Shown one piece after another: positions 9,170 to 17,107 of a stretch of DNA of 64,000 bases. The notes beneath the pieces were generated by a model. That model was not told the origin of the DNA. It did not search any database and saw only the letters and a program-made list of their open reading frames with translations. Within the stretch, counting starts at the first letter, position 1; each line of letters begins with the position of its first letter. The translations under genes and the position numbers were made by a program. Origin of the DNA: Devosia sp. A16 (GTDB lineage: Bacteria > Pseudomonadota > Alphaproteobacteria > Rhizobiales > Devosiaceae); contig NZ_CP012945.1 in the NCBI RefSeq assembly GCF_001402915.1, forward strand, positions 3,759,501-3,823,500. The letters are read 5' to 3'.

Positions 9170-9868
9170 ATGATGGCCCGACCCGACCGGCTTTTCCGCC
9201 TGCTGCACGCCATGCGGGTATTGCCCGCTCCGGTCACCGCGGCCCGCCTGGCCGAGGAGACCGAGGTGTCACTGCGCTCGCTCTACCGGGATATCGATAG
9301 CCTGCGCGCCGCCGGCGCCCGCATCGAGGGAGAGCGCGGCTATGGCTATCGGCTGATCGAGGACTACGCGCTGCCGCCGCAGACCTTCGATCGCGACGAG
9401 ATCGAGGCACTGGCGCTGGGGCTGGCCGAGGTGAAGCGAATGGGCGATCCGGCGCTGGCGAAAGCCGCGACCTCGGTGCTGGCCAAAGTTGCCGCCACGC
9501 TGCCGGACGATCGGGAACAGCACCTGTTCCATGCCGTATCGCAAGTCTATCGGCCCGACGCGCGCTTCGCCGCCGGGCCGGACATGGACATTGTCCGACA
9601 GGCTTGCTGGCGCGAGGAAGCACTGGCCATCCGCTACACCGACAAGGTCGGTTCGCACTCGGAGCGTACCATCCTGCCCCTGGCCATCGTCTACACCGAG
9701 GGCGCGCTGACGGTGCTCGCCTGGTGCTGCCTGCGCGAAGCGTTCAGGATGTTTCGGGCTGACGGCATCGCCGAACTGCGCTCGGCAGGCACCAGCTTCC
9801 GGCCGCGGCGTGTGGTGTTGCTGCGGGAGTATCTGGCTGAGTTGCGACGTGGACAGCTTGAAGAATAG
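9170..9868 (+). CDS. YafY-like transcriptional regulator (HTH + WYL domain)
   Basis: 232 residues. The N-terminal winged helix-turn-helix (RLFRLLHAMRVLPAPVTAARLAEETEVSLRSLYRDI) is the HTH_11/DeoR type. A linker leads to a WYL domain (about 135-230) with the expected strand AIRYTDKVGSHSERTILPLAIVY and LAWCCLREAFRMFRADGI; the W-Y-L signature itself is degenerate. WYL domains sense nucleic acid or small ligands. There is almost no leader upstream of the ATG because the candidate operator abuts it. The Phd/VapC module starts 27 bases after its stop. Confidence 0.88.
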   Translation: MMARPDRLFRLLHAMRVLPAPVTAARLAEETEVSLRSLYRDIDSLRAAGARIEGERGYGYRLIEDYALPPQTFDRDEIEALALGLAEVKRMGDPALAKAATSVLAKVAATLPDDREQHLFHAVSQVYRPDARFAAGPDMDIVRQACWREEALAIRYTDKVGSHSERTILPLAIVYTEGALTVLAWCCLREAFRMFRADGIAELRSAGTSFRPRRVVLLREYLAELRRGQLEE

Positions 9869-9895
9869 GGTCAAGTGGACTAAGTGGAGTCAGTC

Positions 9896-10138
9896 ATGAC
9901 GACCTTCAACATGCACGAAGCCAAAACGCACCTGTCGCGCCTCGTCGAGCGCGCCGCCAGCGGTGAGACGGTGATCATCGCCAAGGCGGGCAAGCCGATC
10001 GCCAAGATCGTCCCGCTCGAGCCGACGAAGGTTGATACGTCGCGGCGCCTGGGTTTCCTGAAGGGGAAGTTCAAGGTGCCTGATGACTTCGATACGATGA
10101 TGGCGGACGAGATTGCCGAGATGTTCAACGGCAAGTAA
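9896..10138 (+). CDS. Phd/YefM-type antitoxin
   Basis: 80 residues from the ATG at 9896, which has AAGTGGAG six bases upstream. The N-terminal Phd/YefM fold is clear (TTFNMHEAKTHLSRLVERAA, then ETVIIAKAGKPIAKIVPL); it dimerises and binds its own promoter. The C-terminal tail (MADEIAEMFNGK) would neutralise the toxin. Its stop overlaps the toxin start by one base (TAATG), the usual coupling in these modules. The 27 bases before the start leave room only for a promoter inside the preceding gene. Confidence 0.92.
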   Translation: MTTFNMHEAKTHLSRLVERAASGETVIIAKAGKPIAKIVPLEPTKVDTSRRLGFLKGKFKVPDDFDTMMADEIAEMFNGK

Positions 10139-10524
10139 TGCGCACGCTTCTGGACACACATCTTTTGCTCTGGGTGAGCTATCTGCCCGAGCGTCTCCCT
10201 GACGGTGTCAGGCGAATTATCCTCGACCCGGAGCAGGAGCTTCACTTCAGTGTCGCTAGTTTATGGGAGATCGCTATCAAGCGCTCCCAGAACAGAAATG
10301 ACTTTGATTTTGACCCGAGCGTATTGCGGGAGGGTCTCCTGGAGGCTGGGTACATCGAGCTGCCAGTGCTGGGTGAACACGCGTTGGCAGTCTTGGCGTT
10401 GCCGCTGATCCACAAGGATCCGTTCGATCGTATGCTGGTCGCGCAGGCGATTGTCGCGGGTGTGGACTTGCTTACCGTGGATAAACAACTGGCCGGGTAT
10501 CCCGGCCCGATCCGGTTGTTCTAA
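10138..10524 (+). CDS. vapC: PIN-domain ribonuclease toxin (VapC family)
   Basis: 128-residue PIN nuclease, the toxin half of a type II toxin-antitoxin pair. Acidic metal-binding residues sit in the expected motifs: LLDTHLLLW (Asp6), SVASLWEIAIK (Glu), HKDPFDRMLVAQA (Asp) and LLTVDKQLAGY (Asp). VapC toxins cleave tRNA or rRNA; the target of this one is unknown. It belongs to the subgroup paired with Phd-type rather than AbrB-type antitoxins. Its end overlaps by four bases the end of the convergent histidine kinase gene. Confidence 0.92.
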   Translation: MRTLLDTHLLLWVSYLPERLPDGVRRIILDPEQELHFSVASLWEIAIKRSQNRNDFDFDPSVLREGLLEAGYIELPVLGEHALAVLALPLIHKDPFDRMLVAQAIVAGVDLLTVDKQLAGYPGPIRLF

Positions 10525-11777
10525 GCCGCCTTCGCCTCTTGGTCAGCCAGCACCGGCAGGCTGACCGCCACCGTGGTGCCGAGCCCCTGGCGGCTGTCGA
10601 TGGCGAGGTGCCCCCCGCTCAGCTCGGCGATGGCGCGCGCGATGGCGATGCCGAGCCCGGCGCCTTCGCGGTCGCGGGTCAGGGCAGCGTCGCCGAAGAC
10701 GAAGGGTTGCGACAGGGTGGCGAGGCGTTCGGCGGTCATGCCGATGCCGGTGTCGGTGATCTCGAGCACGACGCCGTCGCTGCCCGCATAGGCCGCAAGG
10801 GTGACCTTGCCGCCGCGCGGGGTGAAGCGCACGGCGTTTTCGACGAGGTTCGAGACCATGCGCTCGAGCGCGAAGCGGTCGGCCGTCAGCAGGGCGTTGC
10901 ACGGGCCGCCGAGCCCGAAGATCACTCCGGCATGCTGCGCCTGGCCGGCGAACCGGCGAAACACCCCCACCAGCAGTTCGTCGGCAGTGAACCGGTCGGC
11001 CCGCATCTCGCGGCGACCGCCTTCCAGTTCGGCCAGTTCGAGAATCGAGCCGAAAAACCCGAGCAGCCGCTCGCCGGACGACTTCACTGCCTCGACGTAG
11101 CTCAGATAGCGCGGGTCGCCCAGCGGCCCGTAGGGCTGCTGCCGCATCATGTCGGCAAAGCCGATAATGTGGTTGAGCGGCGTGCGGATATCGTGGCTGA
11201 GATGCGCAAGGAAGCTGGTCTTGGACCGGCTGGCGGCCTCGGCGCGCAGCTTTTCCTCGTGGTAGCGCCGGGCCAGCAGGCGCTGTTCCTCGCGGATCGA
11301 GGTCAGCAACTGGTTGGTGCGGCGGCTCTCGGTGACGTCCATCACCAGAGTGACGAAGCCCGAGCCCTCGAGCGGGCGCTCTTCGATCAGCAGGGTGGAC
11401 CCGTCTTCTCGATGCAGTTCGAGCAGCCGGTTCTGCCAGTCCTCGCGTACCGACTGCATATAGCCGCCCTGCGCGAGGCTCTTCACCACCTCGTGGTAGG
11501 CGGCGCCGGCGGCAAGCGCGTCCGGGGTGACGCCAAGCCGTTCGGCAAAACGGCTGTTGCTGGCGATCAGGCAGGCATCGGTGCCCCAGCAGGCGACGCC
11601 GAACGGCAGGGTTTCGATCAGCGAGGCATAGCCGGCCGTCGGTTTGCGACCCGTGAGACGGGTGAGCAGTCGCTCCAGCACGCCGATGAGTGTGCGCCGC
11701 AGCCAGTTGCCGCGCATCAGTCCATCAGGCGTGCGGAATCGCTTCGCCTCGTCGCCGGATTGCTCCGTCGGCCGCAT
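10521..11777 (-). CDS. Soluble PAS-domain sensor histidine kinase
   Basis: 418 residues from an ATG at 11777 with GGAG six bases upstream; a TTG directly before it is unnecessary. No membrane segments. A PAS-like domain (about 45-150: LIETLPFGVACWGTDACLIASNSR, GFVTLVMDVTESR) is followed by a coiled-coil stretch, HisKA with FLAHLSHDIRTPLNHIIGF, and a full ATPase domain (NLVENAVRFTPRGG, ITDTGIGM, GAGLGIAIARAIAEL). The dimerisation sequence resembles the PleC/DivJ/PdhS group common in Alphaproteobacteria. No response regulator is adjacent, so it is an orphan kinase. Confidence 0.9.
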   Translation of the reverse strand: MRPTEQSGDEAKRFRTPDGLMRGNWLRRTLIGVLERLLTRLTGRKPTAGYASLIETLPFGVACWGTDACLIASNSRFAERLGVTPDALAAGAAYHEVVKSLAQGGYMQSVREDWQNRLLELHREDGSTLLIEERPLEGSGFVTLVMDVTESRRTNQLLTSIREEQRLLARRYHEEKLRAEAASRSKTSFLAHLSHDIRTPLNHIIGFADMMRQQPYGPLGDPRYLSYVEAVKSSGERLLGFFGSILELAELEGGRREMRADRFTADELLVGVFRRFAGQAQHAGVIFGLGGPCNALLTADRFALERMVSNLVENAVRFTPRGGKVTLAAYAGSDGVVLEITDTGIGMTAERLATLSQPFVFGDAALTRDREGAGLGIAIARAIAELSGGHLAIDSRQGLGTTVAVSLPVLADQEAKAA

Positions 11778-11927
11778 CAAGTTCTCCGCCTATGTGATTG
11801 GGACGACCCAGTGATTTGCCCCGATAGGGGGACTTTGAATCCGCTTCGCCGTCACTGTCCAGAGGGGGTCTCGGGAGGCAATGACGGTGAAGCGCAAAAT
11901 CGTGAGTCGATTGAATCACTTAGCCCC

Positions 11928-11944
11928 GGAAGAAAAATTCTTCC
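11928..11944. terminator. Short perfect hairpin downstream of pepN
   Basis: GGAAGAA, loop AAA, TTCTTCC lies 16 bases beyond the pepN stop (pepN is read leftward). The seven-pair stem is AT-rich and lacks a T-tract, so termination strength is doubtful. The remaining ~150 bases up to the histidine kinase gene hold its promoter, which I cannot pin down. Confidence 0.35.
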
Positions 11945-11959
11945 AAGGGTAAGGTTCCG

Positions 11960-14599
11960 TTAACCAGCGAGCGTTCGCTCCAGGATGTCGGCGGTGTTGC
12001 GGCTGAGATCGCCGGTTTCCTGCAATGATTTCAGGGCCCTCTCGGCTTCGCCGCGACGTACGGATTCGAAGCTGCGCCATACGCGGAAGGCCGTAAGCAC
12101 CCTTGCTGCGACCTGCGGGTTGCGCTTGTCGACGTCGCCGACGAACTCGGCGAGGAAGCGGAAGCCGGCGCCGTCCTTACGGGCGAACTGCGTCGGGTTG
12201 TTCATGCCGAACGTCGCCATGAGGGCTCTTAGCCGGTTGGGGTTGTTCTGCGGGAAATCCGGTGCGGCGAGGATCGAGCGGATGCGGTCCAGCGCCCCGT
12301 CGTCCGCGGCGATCGCGTTGAGCGACAGCCACTTGTCGAGCACCAGGGGGTCTGCGGTGTATTTCTGGCGGAAGTCCGCCAGCAGTGTCGCAGCATCCCC
12401 GGTCCACGACTGGACCACCGTCGACAGCGCCGAGAGCCGGTCCGTCATGCTGAGGGCGCGCTCATACTGTTCGCGCGCCAGTCGGTCCGCACCCTCGGCC
12501 TTGCCGAGGACCAGCAGGCCCAGGGCGGTGTTCTTCATCGACCGCCGTCCGGTCTGCTGGAAATCCGGCGAATAGGCGAGGCGGCTGTCATTGGTCAGGT
12601 AGACCTTCTCCAGCGTCGGGGCGAGGTGCGCCACCAGCGCGGCCACCAGCCCGTTGCGCACCTCATGGATCCGGTCGGGGTCAACATCGCTGCCGATCTC
12701 GCGGGCAATGGTCTGCTCGTTGGGGAGACCCAGCGCCAACGCCTTGTAGGCAGCATCCAGTTCCTTGGAGGCCAGCGTCTCTTCGAGGGCGTCGGCGATG
12801 GCGGCAACCTGCGTGTCGCTCCAGGCCTTGCCGGCAACAGCCTGGGTGAGCAGCCGCATCGAGACGTCCTGCAGCGCCTGCCAGCGGTTGAACGGGTCGG
12901 TATCGTGCCGCGCGAGGAACAACTGGTCGGCCTCGCTGGCGTTGGTGCTCAGTGTCACCGGCGCCGAGAAGCCGCGGAACAGCGATGGCACCGGGCGGTT
13001 GGGAACGCCATTGAAGGTGAGGCTGACCTTGCCGCTGTCCATGACGATCAGGTCGTCGCGCACCTCGGCGCCCGACACCGAGCTCCAGCTCATCGGACTG
13101 CCGTTCGGGCCGATGAGCCCGAACTTGATCGGCAGCACCATCGGCTGCTTCTCCTCCTGGCCGGGAGTCGGCTTGTTCTCCTGCACGATGTCGAGCGTGT
13201 AGGTCTGAGTCGCGGCGTCGAACCGGTCGGTGACGCTGACAGCCGGCGTGCCGGCCTGCAGGTACCATTGCTGGAACTGCTTGAGATCCTGGCCCGAGGA
13301 ATCCTCGAACACCTTGATGAAGGCCTCGATGGTCGTCGCCTCGCCGTCATGGCGCTCGAAATAGAGGTCCATGCCCTTGCGGAAGCCGGCCTCGCCGAGC
13401 AGCGTCGCCAGCATGCGGACGATCTCGGCGCCCTTCTCGTAGACGGTGGCCGTATAGAAGTTGTTGATCTCCTTGTAGCGGTCGGGCCGCGCCGGATGGG
13501 CCAGCGGCCCGCCATCCTCGGGGAACTGCGTCTGACGCAACTGGCGCACGTCGTCGATGCGGTTCACCGGGCGCGAGCGCTCGTCCATCGAGAACTCCTG
13601 ATCGCGGTAAACCGTCAGGCCTTCCTTTAGGCAGAGCTGGAACCAGTCGCGGCAAGTGATTCTGTCGCCTGTCCAATTATGGAAGTACTCGTGCGCGATG
13701 ACGCTCTCGATGTTGATGTAGTCGGCATCGGTGGCGCTCTCCGGCTTGGCGAACACCAGCTTGTCGTTGAAGATGTTGAGGCCCTTGTTCTCCATCGCGC
13801 CGAAGTTGAAATCGGAGACGGCGACGATGTTGAAGATGTCGAGATCGTACTCGCGTCCGAACCGGCGTTCGTCCCAGGCCATCGAGCGCTTGAGCGAGTC
13901 CATGGCGTAAAGGCATTCGCTCTCCTTGCCATGCGCGCAGTAGATGCCGAGCGCTACCTTGCGGCCCGAGGCGGTGGTGAACTCGTCGTGGATCGAGCCG
14001 AGATCGCCCGCCACCATGGCGAACAGATAGGCCGGCTTGGGGAACGGGTCTTCCCACACCGCGAAGTGCCGGCCATCGGGCAGGGCGCCGGTTTCGACGA
14101 GGTTGCCGTTGGAGAGGAGGATCGGCGCGAGCGCCTGGTCGGCGGTCATCCGCACCTTGAACGGCGCCAGCACGTCGGGACGGTCAAGATAATAGGTGAT
14201 GCGGCGGAAGCCCTCCGGCTCGCATTGCGTGCACCAGGTGCCGTTGGAGCGGTAAAGGCCCATCAGCCGGAGGTTCTTCTCCGGCTCGACCGCCACTTCG
14301 GTCTCGAGCACGAAGCGCTTGTTGGGCGGCTGGTGGACAGTGAGCCCGCCCGAGGTGACCTCGTAGGCGGTGAGCGCTTGCGGCAGGCCGTCGATGGCGA
14401 CGGTGCGCAAGGTGAGGTCTTCGCCGTCGAGCACCAGCGGCGTTCCGGGCGGGGTATTGGGCCGCGGCACGAGCGTCAGCATGGCGCGGATCACCGAGGT
14501 ATCGGGGGCGATCCTGACATCCAGTTCGACCTTTTCGATCGCGTAGGGGGTCTCGGCATAATCCTTGAGGAAGACCGTCTCTTCGTTCTCGCCGCGCAT
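11960..14599 (-). CDS. pepN: Aminopeptidase N (M1 family)
   Basis: Zinc aminopeptidase that removes N-terminal residues from peptides in the cytoplasm, 879 residues from the ATG at 14599. Diagnostic motifs are the substrate-anchoring FGAMENKGLNIFN, the zinc site HEYFHNWTGDRITCRDW with the downstream KEGLTVYRDQEF, and the C-terminal helical PepN domain. Length matches E. coli PepN-type enzymes. There is no signal peptide. A 300-bp promoter region separates it from the divergent ABC exporter genes. Confidence 0.96.
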   Translation of the reverse strand: MRGENEETVFLKDYAETPYAIEKVELDVRIAPDTSVIRAMLTLVPRPNTPPGTPLVLDGEDLTLRTVAIDGLPQALTAYEVTSGGLTVHQPPNKRFVLETEVAVEPEKNLRLMGLYRSNGTWCTQCEPEGFRRITYYLDRPDVLAPFKVRMTADQALAPILLSNGNLVETGALPDGRHFAVWEDPFPKPAYLFAMVAGDLGSIHDEFTTASGRKVALGIYCAHGKESECLYAMDSLKRSMAWDERRFGREYDLDIFNIVAVSDFNFGAMENKGLNIFNDKLVFAKPESATDADYINIESVIAHEYFHNWTGDRITCRDWFQLCLKEGLTVYRDQEFSMDERSRPVNRIDDVRQLRQTQFPEDGGPLAHPARPDRYKEINNFYTATVYEKGAEIVRMLATLLGEAGFRKGMDLYFERHDGEATTIEAFIKVFEDSSGQDLKQFQQWYLQAGTPAVSVTDRFDAATQTYTLDIVQENKPTPGQEEKQPMVLPIKFGLIGPNGSPMSWSSVSGAEVRDDLIVMDSGKVSLTFNGVPNRPVPSLFRGFSAPVTLSTNASEADQLFLARHDTDPFNRWQALQDVSMRLLTQAVAGKAWSDTQVAAIADALEETLASKELDAAYKALALGLPNEQTIAREIGSDVDPDRIHEVRNGLVAALVAHLAPTLEKVYLTNDSRLAYSPDFQQTGRRSMKNTALGLLVLGKAEGADRLAREQYERALSMTDRLSALSTVVQSWTGDAATLLADFRQKYTADPLVLDKWLSLNAIAADDGALDRIRSILAAPDFPQNNPNRLRALMATFGMNNPTQFARKDGAGFRFLAEFVGDVDKRNPQVAARVLTAFRVWRSFESVRRGEAERALKSLQETGDLSRNTADILERTLAG

Positions 14600-14905
14600 C
14601 AAATGCTCCGCTGCATCAACTCGTTAACCAACTGTGGCGCAGGCGCAACAGCCGAATCCAGGGGTTAGTGTATTCTATGCGGCTGACAACCAGCCATGTG
14701 GAACGATCCTTGCCGATTTCGGCGGTATTGGGATCGACGCGCGGCTGGCCCGCCAGCACGCACCTCCGTCACGCTATTGGCGTGACGTGTGCGTAATCCA
14801 AATCAGACGAGAGGGTAAGCCCTCGGATGGCAAGAGCCGCTTGACCTCAACCTAGGTTGAGGCCGTAGCCGTGCCGCCATCCCGGGGTGGACGGAGGAGA
14901 CAGTC
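14600..14905. other. Intergenic region between divergent pepN and the ABC exporters
   Basis: About 300 bases. The right end contains the SoxR-type promoter described separately. A 73-codon open frame at 14634-14855 has no ribosome site and no recognisable product, so it is not called. The left half should hold the pepN promoter, but no hexamers stand out. Confidence 0.6.
14841..14871 (+). promoter_or_regulatory. SoxR-type redox promoter for the ABC exporter cluster
   Basis: An 18-bp perfect palindrome CCTCAACCTAGGTTGAGG (14845-14862) lies between a -35 TTGACC (14841-14846) and a -10-like TAGCCG (14866-14871), with a 19-bp spacer. MerR-family activators need such an over-long spacer, and SoxR sites have CCTCAA-N6-TTGAGG in this position (E. 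coli soxS). Transcription would start near 14877, giving a leader of about 29 bases with GGAGGAG (14893-14899) ahead of the GTG at 14906. No soxR gene lies in the window; it would act in trans. Confidence 0.75.
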
Positions 14906-16768
14906 GTGATCGACAGAGTGTTCAAGTGGTTCGAGGATCGGCTGAACCCCTATCCGCAGGGGGAGCCGACGCAGCCGCCCAAGGGCCTGGTCGCCTTCTG
15001 CCTGCACTATTGCATGGGCGCCAAGCGCTGGCTGATCGCCATGGCGGTTCTGGGCGCCGCGATCGCTGCTGGTGAGATTGCGCTGTTCGGCTTCATGGGT
15101 TCGCTGGTCGATTGGCTGAGCACTGCCGACAAGGCGACCTTCCTTCAGACCGAGGGCTGGAAGCTCGGGCTGATGGCGCTGGTGCTGCTGGTCGGCCTGC
15201 CGCTGCTGCAGATCGTCGACACCCACATCATTCACCAGACGCTGATCGGCAATCTGCCGCAGCGCATCCGCTGGATGGCGCACCGCTATCTGCTGCGCCA
15301 GTCGATGAGCTACTTCCAGGACGAGTTCGCCGGCCGTATCGGCGCCAAGCTGATGCAGACGGCCCTCGCCGTGCGCGAAGTGGTGATGAAACTGCTCGAC
15401 GTCACGGTGTTCGTGGTCGTCTACTTCGCCGGCGCCGTAGTGCTGGCGGCGATGAGCGACCCCTGGCTGGCCGTGCCGTTCCTCGTCTGGCTCGCCGCCT
15501 ATGTGGCGCTGCTGGTCAAATACGTGCCGCAACTGGGCAAGATCTCCGAGGCGCAGGCGGACGCACGCTCGTTGATGACCGGTCGTATAGTCGACAGCTA
15601 CACCAACATCGCCACCGTCAAGCTGTTCTCGCATTCGCGGCGCGAGGAAGCCTATGCGCATGAGGCGATGGACCAGTTCATGGGCACCGTGCACCGGCAG
15701 ATGCGGATGATCGCGTTCTTGCAGATCGTCATCCCGCTGATGAACAACATCCTGCTCTTCGCGGTGGTCTGCGTGGGCATCAACCAGTGGATCTTTGCCG
15801 GCATGACTCCGGGCGCCATCGCCGTGGCGGCGGCCCTGGTGCTGCGCTTCCAGGGCATGAGCCAGTGGGTGATGTGGGAGATGTCGGCGCTGTTCGAGAA
15901 CATCGGCATCGTGCGCGACGGCATCAACTCGATCTCGCTGCCGCGCGTCGTCGCCGACCAGCCCGATGCCAGGCCGCTCGGCCCGGTGAAGGGCGACGTG
16001 CGCTTCGAGGATGTCGGCTTCCACTATGGCAAGCAGTCTGGCGTCATCGACCACCTGAACCTCTCGATCAAGCCGGGCGAGAAGATCGGTCTCGTCGGCC
16101 GTTCCGGCGCCGGCAAGTCCACCATCGTCAACCTGCTGCTGCGCTTCTACGACCGCGAGAGCGGCCGGATCACCATCGACGGTACCGACATCGCCACCGT
16201 GCAGCAGGATACCCTGCGCGAGCAGATCGGCGTGGTGACGCAGGATACTTCGCTGCTGCACCGTTCGGTGCGGGAGAACATCCTCTACGGTCGCCCCGAT
16301 GCGACCGAAGAGGACATGCTCGCCGCGGCGCGCCTTGCCGAGGCCGACACCTTCATCGACGGGCTGGTCGATCTCAAGGGCCGCAAGGGCTACGACGCCC
16401 ATGTCGGCGAGCGCGGCGTCAAGCTCTCAGGCGGCCAGCGCCAGCGTATCGCCATCGCCCGGGTGCTCTTGAAAAACGCGCCGATCCTGGTGCTCGACGA
16501 AGCGACCTCGGCGCTCGACAGCGAGGTCGAGGCGGCGATCCAGGGCCAGTTGCAGCTGCTGATGCGCAACAAGACGGTGATCGCCATCGCGCATCGGCTT
16601 TCGACCATCGCCATGATGGATCGGCTGGTGGTGCTCGAGCAGGGCAAGATCGTCGAGCAGGGCACCCATGCCGAACTGATCGCGCTGGGCGGCGTCTATG
16701 CCAAGCTCTGGGCCCGCCAGTCCGGCGGCTTCATCGAGATGGATGCTCAGGAGGAGGCCGCGGAGTGA
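14906..16768 (+). CDS. ABC exporter, fused membrane and ATPase domains (first of three)
   Basis: 620 residues: a type I exporter membrane domain with six helices (about 30-320) and an ATPase domain with Walker A GRSGAGKST (about 397), Q loop VVTQDTSLLHRSV, signature LSGGQRQRIAIARV (about 507), Walker B ILVLDEATSALD and H-loop IAIAHRLSTI. All catalytic residues are present, so it could work as a homodimer or pair with a paralogue next door. The GTG start has GGAGGAG seven bases upstream. It is the first gene after the SoxR-type promoter, which suggests export of redox-active or toxic compounds. Confidence 0.93.
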   Translation: MIDRVFKWFEDRLNPYPQGEPTQPPKGLVAFCLHYCMGAKRWLIAMAVLGAAIAAGEIALFGFMGSLVDWLSTADKATFLQTEGWKLGLMALVLLVGLPLLQIVDTHIIHQTLIGNLPQRIRWMAHRYLLRQSMSYFQDEFAGRIGAKLMQTALAVREVVMKLLDVTVFVVVYFAGAVVLAAMSDPWLAVPFLVWLAAYVALLVKYVPQLGKISEAQADARSLMTGRIVDSYTNIATVKLFSHSRREEAYAHEAMDQFMGTVHRQMRMIAFLQIVIPLMNNILLFAVVCVGINQWIFAGMTPGAIAVAAALVLRFQGMSQWVMWEMSALFENIGIVRDGINSISLPRVVADQPDARPLGPVKGDVRFEDVGFHYGKQSGVIDHLNLSIKPGEKIGLVGRSGAGKSTIVNLLLRFYDRESGRITIDGTDIATVQQDTLREQIGVVTQDTSLLHRSVRENILYGRPDATEEDMLAAARLAEADTFIDGLVDLKGRKGYDAHVGERGVKLSGGQRQRIAIARVLLKNAPILVLDEATSALDSEVEAAIQGQLQLLMRNKTVIAIAHRLSTIAMMDRLVVLEQGKIVEQGTHAELIALGGVYAKLWARQSGGFIEMDAQEEAAE

Positions 16769-16792
16769 TGAACGAGAGTTTCAGGCACTTGG

Positions 16793-16910
16793 CCTCCCCC
16801 CTCCCAACCTCCCCCGCACGGGGGGAGGTGCCGCATCGTGTTCTCGGCCGGATCGTGCCCGACACACTGGCCGGCACTCTCCCCCTCGCGGGGAGGGTCG
16901 GGGAGGGGGG
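16793..16910. repeat. GC-rich palindromic intergenic repeat (copy 1)
   Basis: Two hairpins, one built on CCTCCCCC...GGGGGGAGG and one on CTCCCCCTCGCGGGGAG, are joined by a spacer containing GTGCCGCATCGTG. The outer ends (CCTCCCCCCTCCCA and GGGGAGGGGGG) are roughly complementary. The spacer start GGTGCCGCAT is shared with the copy at 45132, so they belong to one family. Confidence 0.7.
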
Positions 16911-16968
16911 CGCCACGCGCCCCGCCTTCTAGCCAGACACAACTTCAACCATCCCAAGGAGGGGACAA

Positions 16969-17070
16969 ATGGAAACTCGCAATCATCCCGGATTCATCGA
17001 CCTCAGCGCGGGCCCCAATGCCAGCTGGTCCAAAGTGAAGCGAAAACAATCCGTTAGAGCCCTCACCTGA
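16969..17070 (+). CDS. Possible 33-residue small protein between ABC exporters
   Basis: ATG at 16969 is preceded by an excellent ribosome site (AAGGAGGGG, 16956-16964, four bases before the ATG). The frame runs 33 codons to TGA and encodes a small basic peptide (METRNHPGFIDLSAGPNASW, then SKVKRKQSVRALT). No signal peptide or membrane segment. The next exporter starts 37 bases later and has a poorer ribosome site. It could be a leader peptide, a small accessory protein, or chance. Family unknown. Confidence 0.45.
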   Translation: METRNHPGFIDLSAGPNASWSKVKRKQSVRALT

Positions 17071-17107
17071 CTCGGATAGTCAGCCGGGCTCGGAAAATGA
17101 GTTCAAA

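Noticed and set aside
14634-14855. 73-codon frame between pepN and exporter 1
   Set aside because: No ribosome site, no recognisable protein, and it runs through the SoxR-type promoter.
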